A DNA stretch of 31,430 bases, taken from contig CAAAJI010000168.1 of the NCBI GenBank assembly GCA_900642245.1, forward strand, positions 22,793 to 54,222, given 5' to 3'. Position 1 is the stretch's first letter; each line of letters opens with the position of its first letter. A program made the translations under genes and the position numbers. The notes under the pieces were generated by a model. The model was not told where the DNA came from. It did no database searches and saw only the letters and a list, made by a program, of their open reading frames with translations. This stretch comes from Fragilaria radians (Eukaryota; Bacillariophyta; Fragilariophyceae; Fragilariales; Fragilariaceae). This document shows positions 18,377-26,997 of this stretch, piece after piece.

Positions 18377-19818
18377 TTAGCTATTTTTCTTAGGATAGGA
18401 AAGACCTATGCCCATAGAATGAATATGCTGAGCTGTCGCCCAGAGATTTTCCCAAAGCCATGGATAATACGTATACTTTACGCCGTGTTTGCGGCAAACC
18501 TCACGAACAGCTGGAGCAATGTATGGGTACCATGCTGAAGACATGCGTGGGAAAAGATGATGCTCAATTTGAAAATTGAGGCCACCTGTCAAGCACCCAG
18601 ATATAAAGCCACCGTAAGTACTGGATGTTTCTACCTGTGACTTATACCAACAGACTTTTCCAGATGGCTCTTCGGTCTTAGTGGGATCTCGATCAACGGA
18701 GTCAAAATTGTGAGATATTATGAACAGGGTAGAAAGAAACAAACTGCCAATAAATCCCATACTCATGAGATGGACAAAAGGCATCCAATGTAATCCTCCA
18801 TTGTAAAACGGTGGAACCAAAATCGCCATGTAGTATATGAGACGACTGAAGCAAGCATACTTTCTTCGGTTAAGAATGAATTTGTTTTCAAGGCTGATCC
18901 CTACAGAAGCAGCGCCTTGATGCTTCAAATCAATTATATCGGTACCGAAAACTATGGAGATCCAGTATAATCCAAGAAGTGGAAGTGTCCATAAAACTTG
19001 GAATTTATGGTACCAGCGGCGTTTTGGATGTCCTACAGGGTAATCGTTGAGAATAATCAAGGGCTCAGCACTTATCGCATCAGGATCTTTCTCCTTATGG
19101 TTCGTGTAGCTAGTAGTTTCTCTGGTGAGTAAATCATGACACAAAAAAAGGAATTACAATAATATAAGACTCACGCATGATGTGTCCAATGCTGTTGCAT
19201 CCATAACCACTTTGAGCCACCAATAATATCTACTCCAAAACCAAGAATATCATTGATAATTGAATTCCTTGATGCTGCGCCATGATTGGCATCATGCTGT
19301 ACGTTCAAACCTATCAAGGCATGTGCGATACCAAACAAAGCTGCGATTGTCATGTTCGTTTTCTGAGTGATCCAAAAATAAAGGCAGACAAAGTACAGAG
19401 AAACATAAAAGGTTGCTCGCGAAAGGAAACCTGTTGTTCCAAATTCCTTCCCTCTCTTTACAATCTTGAATATAGCTTCCTTTAGATCTCTCTCAAACGG
19501 AGTATCGAACTGGTATTCATATTCCGTGCTCATCAATTTGCCAACGACAGTGAGTTTCTTCAAGGCATTGGTTGTATGATGCGGATGAATCATTTTATAC
19601 TGCACGGTTACATCATTTCCACCAAAAAGTCGTATCTGATCTCCTCCTGGATGATTAAAGTTGTTCAATGTGTAGACAATGCCATCGATGGCAATCTCAT
19701 CTCCCGATAACGCTTTTGCATCTTTGTATTGAGTATCCTGTAGCTCACCAATTAGTTCAGAAGACACATCATTAGATCCATGACCCATCAAACGACTCGT
19801 CTCTGCATCAGGTGGCAT
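18377..19818 (-). CDS. front-end fatty acyl desaturase, delta-5 type (2 exons)
   Basis: Minus-strand exons 19818-19175 and 19109-18377 are joined across a 65-nt GTGAGT...TAG intron; 458 aa. A cytochrome b5 domain at the N-terminus carries the heme motif HPGG (56-59) and FGGNDVTVQYKMIHPHHT (65-82). Histidine boxes are HDANHG (175-180), HWTHHA (210-215, split by the intron inside the Ala codon before YTNH) and QIEHH (395-399), with Gln replacing the first His as in all front-end desaturases. Around the boxes the sequence is, from memory, nearly the same as Phaeodactylum PTD5 (for example GGSKWLW, FPRMSSAWYPYIAP, TGGLNFQ), so delta-5 activity on 20-carbon acyl chains (DGLA to ARA, ETA to EPA) is the best call. 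Delta-5 versus delta-6 rests on that resemblance. Probably ER-membrane, with hydrophobic segments near 131-172 and 253-350. Confidence 0.93.
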
Positions 19819-21858
19819 ATTTTACTTTCAGTTCCTAGTTGTTTCACTTCGTTGATCAACAATTTCGATGGAAAAAGAATTTTGATTGGAAGAGTATAAC
19901 TTTGAAAGTTATGACGGAATCAAATTTATAAAACATAGAAATATGCGTGCTGACGCAGATTCCAACTTCCTTGAGAATCATGGCTATCCGAAATTTTATA
20001 AGGCTAAGGATACCTGCAAGAATATTTCGAATCTTCAACAGAACAAAAAAAAGACCACTATTCTCGATTGTTTCCGTCTATTCTGAAATAAGTTCAAAAC
20101 ACATCTCTGGATGTCCAGACACACCAAAATGCACATCGTAAACATTCTTCTTGATTCAGGATGAGAACGTTGCTGGTAAGACTTTGTGAATGGACAAACC
20201 AAGTACTTCCACCGATAGATTTTGGCAATCTTTCATAATATTTCCCTTTACTTTAGTTAACTGAAGATTTGCTTTACAGCAGAAGTTCTCAAGATTGTAT
20301 TTAATATTTGAATACAAAATGAAATACGGATCAGATTGTAGAGCGGTGAAACTTCCGACCCTTGATGTTAAATGGCCAAGTTGGATGCATAAAACATGAA
20401 AATGTGCATGGAATTAAGGTAACAGTATCTAATGAGTCTGCCCTTCCAGAAGGAGAAGGACAAGCTGGATGAAGCCAGTTGAAAAAGGAACATGATTAAA
20501 GGAAGAAATGCAACAGAATGACTTTTTGACAGAATTAATGCTCATGATTTCTTTTCAGGCTATAACACCTGACTAGCCATGTGGTTTGGCATATCAAGTG
20601 ATTGAGATATTGACAAGAATCCTTAGACCTGTTGACATGATATCTAAGATCGAATTGAGAACAGTATTGAGCTAAATTTCAATGAAGAAAAAGGAAAATA
20701 CTCTGATTTGTTTGATGAAGATGATAGAGCTGAAAAGAAAGAGATTGCAGCAGCATCAACATCGGTAACCATGAGTCAAGGAACTAACCTTGAAGTGATG
20801 CTATGCCAGCTACCCTTCAACAAGGGTAGGAACATATAGAGCAATCCATATTTCCTTCTAGTTCATCTCATTCTACAGGATTAATGTTGGTGATGTCTAA
20901 CTTCATTCATAGCAATGAAGGCCCAGGAATTATGGTGCGTAGTGGCAGCATTATGAAGCCTTCAATGGCGCTTGTTTCCCTGTGCAAGTGTGCAATAAGC
21001 ATGCTGAGAAGTGTTTTATTGCCACAATGGCTAATGTGAACATCATACCTGAGCAGCATTTTATTTTTTAGCACAACAAAGCGGAAACTGGATGTACTGC
21101 AGATGCACATAAAGTGCACTGTGGTTTTCCAAAGGAAAGCTAGAAATTAGGCATGATATTGAAATACCCACCAAGAATAGATATATCTTTGAAATTTAGG
21201 AAAAGCTGAAGTGATTAGTTGGATTTGCACGTCTTGCAAATCAAGGAAGGGCTGTGATTTTTAAAGCAAACTTACTTTAAGAAATGATATGCAGTCTCTG
21301 TCAAAAAGCTTTTCAAGCAGCAGCACTTGTATGGGTTAGTAATTACTAAATAAAATAATAAGATAGCATCAAGGTGTCATCCTTTTAGTGGTGGCAAATA
21401 ACAAACCTTACAAGACATTTGAGAACCTTGGGTGAGGCTGGAACTGTCTAACCAAAACTTTAGCAACTCTAAGTGTTGCTGACCGAGGAGTGTAATGTTT
21501 TCTTGTTACTATGCTTTAGATCATTTAGGCGATGGCTGTGGGAAGTCGGATCCAAATACTGATATGGTATACCTGCAATAAGTTATTATTTGGCTCAAGA
21601 GGATGTCTTTGCGTAGAGATTGACACTCTACCAAGAGATGTTGTGCTTTGTTGTGATGACGCATATACAGATAAAATTTTGAGGAGAAAACTCAAGATTC
21701 AGTTCTGCTCAGAGTAACGAAAGCTGAATGTATGATTGAATTCCCCAAGATCAACAAACTCTGTAAGACTTTTCATAAAATCTCAGCAAAACAGTTAAGT
21801 AGAAACCTTTGCAAGTAGTCATGAATTCAAACATGTAGATTAATTTCATGGATAGGCA
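19819..21858. other. 2-kb gene-free AT-rich region upstream of the desaturase
   Basis: This contains the desaturase promoter at its left end. All frames are short and broken. Faint gag- or protease-like scraps may exist near 20540-20800 (plus strand, acidic frame with many Asp/Glu/Lys) and this stretch leads into copia remnant 2, so it may be the decayed 5' part of that element. I cannot prove that from motifs. An imperfect palindrome (ttgtatt ... aatacaa) lies near 20295-20317. No RNA gene was recognised. Confidence 0.4.
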
Positions 21859-22827
21859 TGTGTTGGTGCTGGGATAGAAGGAGCATTCACTAGTACAAAT
21901 GAATTCTATGTAAGGAACTATCAAGAAGCAATGGAAATCTCAGACAAAGAATACTGGAATGTTGTAGTGGAAAAGCACATCAGCATATGCTTGATCATAA
22001 TGTTTGGGAAGAAATTCCATGTGATTCAGTTTAAAAATCATCACTTTGTTTTTGAAAAAGTTTAATCATGTTTATTGCCCAAGACTTGCTGCAAGATAAC
22101 TTGCACAACAATTAGGAATGCAGTGTGATTCAATAAATACTCCATAATCAATCATGAGTGACTTGATAATTTGAGTATTTTTAGTTTTAGCAGTCACGGC
22201 CAAGTGGCATCTTGAGGTTGATTATGTCATGGGAGCTTTCCCGCAGGGAGAATTTGCAGATGATGAGATTATTCACATGGAGTTGCCTTAGGGGTTTGAA
22301 AGGTATCATAAGACACACATAATGTTGAAGCTTGAAAACACATTGTATTCAAGCAACAATGGCATTTTGGAGAAAACATTACTTATGCTTGGATTAGTTG
22401 GCTTCAAAAGATAGGTAGCTGATCCAAGCTTGTTCACAAATAGTTCAAAGATGAAGGTTTACCTGTGTGGATAAGTTATATTGATGATGAGGCAAGAGTT
22501 GGAAGCAGGAATGTAGCTTTGCAAGAAATTAAACATGTTTCCAATGGTGATAGTAAGATTGGAGAGATTAAAGAGTGTATTGGCTGTAAATGGAGGATGA
22601 TGAAGAGGGTTAGTGGACACAAACAACTCAATCTGCTTGCAAGATGAGCTCGCTTTGTCAAATGATGTCCCAGAATTACCAACAGTTCCAGGTGTGTATT
22701 GACTACAGCTGATGATGATACCACTACTAGGGAGAAAAGGCACTATAGAAATTGAATTCGCAATTTGCAGCCTGTGGAAGTGCAGTTCAGGGAGTTGTCT
22801 AATTATATGGCATCAGAACCATATTTA
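21859..22827 (+). mobile_element. decayed Ty1/copia remnant 2 (reverse transcriptase)
   Basis: Plus-strand peptides in shifting frames follow the Copia RT order. First is VGAGIEGAF...YQEAMEISDKEYWN (about 21862-21960), equal to the 'K-x-A-M...D-K-x-x-W' lead-in. DHNVWEEIP follows (about 21990-22018). Then come DYVMGAFPQGEFADDEIIHM (from about 22217; 'D-V-K-G-A-F-L-H-G-E-F') and ELP-stop-GFERYHK. LKLENTLY and LGLVGFKR-stop-VADPSLFT match 'L-x-K-x-x-Y-G' and 'G-x-x-x-S-x-x-D-P-C-L-F'. ISYIDDEARVGSRN (about 22471-22512) is the YVDD region as YIDD, then KECIGCKWR ('Y-V-G-C-K'). At the right end HYRN-stop is followed closely by FRELSNYMASEP, so part of the RT/RNase H linker is missing. Several in-frame stops and frameshifts mean it is inactive. 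It belongs to a different lineage from remnant 1. Confidence 0.85.
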
Positions 22828-22870
22828 TATATTGCATTAGAACCATATTAATATATGGCATCATTATTAA
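22805..22870 (+). repeat. 24-bp tandem repeat, 2.7 copies
   Basis: Three successive units begin atatggcatcagaacc (22805), atattgcattagaacc (22829) and atatggcatcattatt (22853), with period 24 and the last unit partial. The first unit encodes the YMASEP peptide of the copia remnant, so the repeat grew inside the dead element after RT lost constraint. Reading frame is kept (8 codons per unit) but unit 2 ends in a stop. Confidence 0.8.
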
Positions 22871-23020
22871 CTGCTTGGTATGCATGTGTTGTAGAAACCA
22901 ATCATGCCTATTGCGTAACTCTAATATTCAGTCAGCCAGTGTCTGATTTGTTTTGAATTCAGGATTCTGATTTCTTTACATAAGATAAGGGTCCTTTTGT
23001 CCTCAATAGGTTTTCATTCC

Positions 23021-23689
23021 ATGCAGATTCCAGTCATATCCCGATTCACATTCTTCGCGACGGTGCAGGGATATCATCTTCTGTTGCTGGCAGCATCAAA
23101 TGACAACCTGAATGATGAAGTAGCCAACATAATTTGTCGTTACACTCCGAGAGAATTTAGAAAAGCTGTCTTCAAATCATCGGATCATTTTCTCTATCGA
23201 GGTGAATCGACCACATCCATTAATGTTCTTGGTATCCTTCTCCATCCGGAACCAGATTTGCTGGTAGAAGGAACCTATACGGATAGACTATCATTGAAAT
23301 ACTTTGCACATCTTGAGGAAAGGCTGAGTCCAACAAGAGCTAGACCATCCACTGGACACATTGCGACATCCTGTGTTGAGACGGCATCCCAATGGGGTGA
23401 AGTCGTGTCAATATGGCCTCTGGGTAATCATATCTCTTACGTCTACCCCCTTGATAAAAAAATATTTTTCCCAGGAAAGTTTGACGATGAAATTATCGTC
23501 GATAGGAATCTTACTGATGCACTTGTGAATGGACACGAAGTCTTGTTTACCTCATGGTTCGACCCCAAAATGGAAAACAGCCTCCCGGATGGAATTGACT
23601 CATCCTGGGTGTCTGCGTTTCTGGCTGTCTCAATGGAAGCTACTCTAGTCCTGAAAGAAACTCTTAAGGAGCGAAAGTATGGATTATAA
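23021..23689 (+). CDS. conserved-looking protein of unknown function; weak ADP-ribosyltransferase-like pattern
   Basis: 222 aa from the first ATG. The frame is open upstream to a TGA at 22943 but has no other ATG, so a missing 5' exon is possible, especially as copia remnant 2 ends 150-200 bp upstream. I do not recognise the family. Visible blocks are SSDHFLYRGEST (53-64), ARPSTGHIATS (107-117), a following SQWGEVVSIWPLG (123-135) and GHEVLFTSW (171-179). Order and spacing recall the R-S-E ADP-ribosyltransferase fold: Arg in a 'YRGE' strand, an 'S-T-S'-like turn, then 'E-x-E-V-L-F'. The first Glu of E-x-E is Gly here. No cysteine pattern, no membrane helix except a mildly hydrophobic N-terminus (8-25), and no clear presequence. 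Coding quality is good (long frame, less AT-rich than its flanks). The ART reading is inference only. It converges on the CHI-fold gene. Confidence 0.6.
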   Translation: MQIPVISRFTFFATVQGYHLLLLAASNDNLNDEVANIICRYTPREFRKAVFKSSDHFLYRGESTTSINVLGILLHPEPDLLVEGTYTDRLSLKYFAHLEERLSPTRARPSTGHIATSCVETASQWGEVVSIWPLGNHISYVYPLDKKIFFPGKFDDEIIVDRNLTDALVNGHEVLFTSWFDPKMENSLPDGIDSSWVSAFLAVSMEATLVLKETLKERKYGL

Positions 23690-24047
23690 AGATTATACTT
23701 GCATAGGTCTCATTTGTACATAGCAAGGGAAAAATGGATACATCAAAGTTTTAAAATGGATATGGATTTGTGCCGTGTGCGACATGCATAGGAAAAGAAG
23801 AATAAGCCATGGAATACACAACGCTTTATGATGTAGACAGCATCCATGACCCTTGACTTTTCAAGTCAAGTATAATATGTTAATTTGTATGAATTAATCA
23901 AGTTCGTATCTTTTGTAGATTAGTTTCAGGACTATAAAATCCTAGTATTGATCTTTTGCTTAGGTGTCGGTCAATCGACATTCACACACATTGACCCCTT
24001 TCAGCAAAGAAAAAATTGCACAACATGTACTTCTCAGTCGAAATTAT
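23690..24047. other. convergent intergenic region with a perfect hairpin
   Basis: The 3' ends of two genes face each other here. The region holds a perfect 8-bp inverted repeat with a 3-nt loop, CTTGACTT-TTC-AAGTCAAG, at 23852-23870. It could be a transcript-end structure for either gene, or chance in AT-rich DNA. Nothing else was recognised. Confidence 0.45.
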
Positions 24048-24932
24048 CTACAATTGTTTTATTCCATCAATGACAGCATCTCTGTGTGCCTGACTAACGG
24101 CATCTTTTCCATAATAAACATCACAAAGTGCTTTAGTAAACACGGCAGATTGAATCCTTCCTATTCCTCCAACAGCATTCTTGAAGAGCAATGTATCACC
24201 ACGAATGGTTAATTCCATTTCTGCACCTTGTACCAAGTCAACTCCTTGATTCAGCTTTGCGAATTCATCAAGACTAAACGTTATAAAAGAACAGGCGTAA
24301 CATGAGTCGTACTGGAGACATTGAAGTTTGATGTGAAACTCAATTCATGCATAATGAAATATGGAAACTTACACTTGTAGATCTTCCCCGTTCATGCGAG
24401 GTTTGAGACTTTCGCTCAAAGCATCGGTAAATTTCTGAATCGACAGATTTCTTGCCATAACAATACGAATGGTTCTTGGATACATGGGATCCAACAATGC
24501 TTTCTCGATATCCTCTTTCGATTGACCTTTAATAAATGACATAGCAAGGGGATCTAGATACGTTCCAACTGCATATACTTTGACGAAACCATACTTCACA
24601 CGAACACCAGTTCCCGCTAAAGTAAATCCATTGCAAAGCTTCGGAAACAAAATGCCAGTCGATTTCTCCTTGATAGCTCCCAGAAATATAACATCCCCCG
24701 AAACTGGAGGCATTTCTAACTGAGTTGGAGATGACGAGAAGATTAATGTCCCGACAGTGCTAAACATTGCCAACGAGAGTAACCAAAAGTCCTTTTGACT
24801 AAACCTAGTAGCTCCCTGATGATGAAGTACAGAAAAGCGATTGTTCGATAGAAAACGTAACTGGACATTGTTCATGCCGCGGCGAAGATTAAGGCAATGT
24901 TTCATCATCCCCATCTTTTTCTCAAACGTCAA
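24048..24932 (-). CDS. chalcone isomerase-fold protein, probably non-catalytic (fatty-acid-binding type; 2 exons)
   Basis: Minus-strand exons 24932-24373 and 24273-24048 join across a 99-nt GTAAGT...TAG intron that splits the V187 codon; 261 aa. The CHI fold spans about 90-261: FTLAGTGVRVKYGFVKVYAVGTYL (103-126; a core strand of the family), KFTDALSESLKP (167-178), and in exon 2 the Phe-rich helix LDEFAKL, then MELTIRGD and SAVFTKALCDVYYGKDAVS near the end. Enzymatic plant CHI has Arg36 and Thr48; Arg is kept (R111), but the Thr position is Tyr (Y120), as in non-catalytic CHI-like and fatty-acid-binding members. A flavonoid role is therefore unlikely; lipid binding is the better guess. The N-terminus is basic (1-47) followed by a hydrophobic segment (49-65), suggesting import into a mitochondrion or plastid, or a membrane anchor. 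M7, M9 or M10 are possible alternative starts. Confidence 0.85.
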
Positions 24933-25289
24933 GAATGAACTAATATATTGACACTGTTATATCTCAAGGATATGATATCAAATTATGATACAGATGATTG
25001 TGTAGGCGTCCACGAATTTGTCGACGATCTTCTTTTTGACACCATGCGAACCGTGAAAAACCTGTACTGCATTTGCAAAAAAATCCATTATTCCAGTAAG
25101 CAACTGCACTAGTAATACCAGTACAACAGTAGCTACCTTCATTTCAACTTTCAACACGTACGAGAGAATCTATGTCAGTTTTCGTAACACGTCGGAAACG
25201 ATGTGGCCCTTATCTCGTTCAAGTACTCTCCTAAACTGTTTCCTTCACGATATCTTTCATAGTTCATTTAAGAACATTGAACGAGGGTC
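24933..25289. other. 357-bp divergent promoter region (CHI-fold / PDZ genes)
   Basis: Two genes are transcribed away from each other out of this interval, so their promoters share it. I see no clear TATA box or palindromic operator. It is short enough that coordinate regulation is possible, and both products carry an N-terminal hydrophobic leader, consistent with organelle or endomembrane destinations. Confidence 0.4.
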
Positions 25290-26009
25290 ATGATGATCAT
25301 CAATATAATTCGAGTTTTATGGATGATCACAATCATTCAGAAAACTTCTAGTTTTTTAATGGCTTCAAGTAGTAGACCAAGTATAAGTGCCTTGCAAGCA
25401 TTTGATGTTTCTGGAATGTGGACCAGTGGCCTAAGCTTCGGAAAAGGTGAATTTAAGTTTTATAAAAGCTTTCAAAGTTGGATGTCAGTTTTCCCTGAAG
25501 ATGATAGAAAATCCTTTCCCGAGATTTTTAATCTTCCAAAGGGCACTTATGAAGTTATCATGAACAAACCCTTAGGGATCGTCTTTGAGGAAATTGAACC
25601 CGGTAAAGGGGTCTTCGTTCAAGATCTTGTGGAGGGAGGGAATGCAGAACGACAGGGTGTTATTCTGAAAGGTGACATTCTAGTGGGTGTGACTGCCGTC
25701 AAGGTCATTGGTGCTAAATGGGAGCGACGCCTGCTTCCAGCGCGCCCCTTCGATTTTGATACTGTTATCGGTGCTATTTCATCCAACGAACCCAAGTGGG
25801 GTTGTGATAATGTTGTTCTATGTAAGTGACATGTCATGTGGAATAGCATGATGCGATGGAAAAATGAAGTCTTCACTTCTCAACTCACGAAATAATTTAA
25901 AAAAAACATAGTATTTGAACGTCCCGGAGAAGCAAATTCTGATGAAGTGGATGAATTTATGAAATTCTTTAATCCCCCAGGAGATTCTCCGTGGCGACAG
26001 CAACAGTAA
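25290..26009 (+). CDS. PDZ-domain protein with plastid-type bipartite leader (2 exons)
   Basis: Exons 25290-25821 and 25912-26009 flank a 90-nt GTAAGT...TAG intron; 209 aa. Without the splice the frame ends two codons after the donor; with it the PDZ fold closes (NVVL-LFERPGE). Residues 1-18 are a hydrophobic signal peptide, then TSSF (19-22) offers the small-residue/Phe site typical of diatom plastid presequences, followed by a Ser/Arg-rich stretch (23-36). The PDZ domain occupies about 86-184: KPLGIVFEE (93-101, the carboxylate-binding loop), GVFVQDLVEGGNAERQG (107-123), LKGDILVGV (126-134), FDTVIGAI (156-163) and VVLLFER. No protease domain is attached, so this is a small adaptor. Partners are unknown. 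A conserved-looking C-terminal tail ends with PPGDSPWRQQQ. Confidence 0.85.
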
Positions 26010-26997
26010 AAACTACCCTGGCAGTTGTTGACACTCCCAGCAGAGTCGTGAGATGCCGACATTTCTACTTTTAGGCACAACTCTTAGTTCAAAGCAATAC
26101 TTGAATCCCCCCTTGATCTCAGTACCATCCTATTGCTTTTACAAAAATATAGTTCCCAAAATATTGTAATGATATTAGCATCAAGTATTTTTATCATTAC
26201 CATTGCCAATATCAAAAAAGAGAATTGGATGTCACTTTAGTTTATTTTAATCACCATATTCCAAGTGTAATTGCATTATAGTAATGTTGTAAATGGACAC
26301 CTAGAAAAATCATAAATGCCATTCTTTCATGTTCCTAATTTTCCTTTAGCACCAATTTTTTACCTACTGGTACCGGTCAATGAATAATATGTGCATTGCA
26401 TCTTATTCATAGGTTTCCTTGGAGTAAAATAAGAGTTGATTTAACAAAACGCGCTGCAATCATGGTTATAACATAATTCTTAACTATCAGCTATTGATGC
26501 GGGCTAATTAGCGCTTACAAATTCATCCTAGCACTTCTCCATATCATTTCTTTCTATGTGACAATCAAGGAAATTGCAAGATAAACGTGGAACTAGTTAT
26601 AAAATATCTTGGTTTGTGATCCTCTTTTGTATTGTCTTAACTTTCGCGTTTTGAAGTGTTTCAGTATGTTTGTTTTCCATCAAAATCTTGAACACCACAC
26701 CCCAAGGGAAAAACGGAGATGACAGTAATGAAATGTATTAGACTAACGCACTTCGTAATCTAGGCACTGCCGTAAAGATCAAAATCATTGACATTTGCTT
26801 GGTAATCGCATCTGATTGATTCAGGATAATTCAAAAGAGTGAATCTAACAATCTATTCCTCCTAATTCTCTCTAGAAGTCTTGTTGTAATCAGCAAAATA
26901 AAATAAATAATATATATTTATAAAGATTTATAAGCATTTCGATAAAATGAGTAAGTTTATCCTCAAGAAACTCAAGATTTGATAAGTCGTTCCATCA
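26010..26997. other. 1-kb AT-rich convergent intergenic region
   Basis: Nothing recognisable here: no frame of note, no copia peptide and no RNA gene. It carries the 3' UTRs of the PDZ gene and of the coiled-coil gene on the opposite strand. AT content is among the highest in the window, with an extreme AT patch near 26895-26935. Confidence 0.45.

Noticed and set aside
22459..22743. 94- and 82-codon minus-strand frames
   Set aside because: Opposite the YIDD region of copia remnant 2; shadows of decayed RT.
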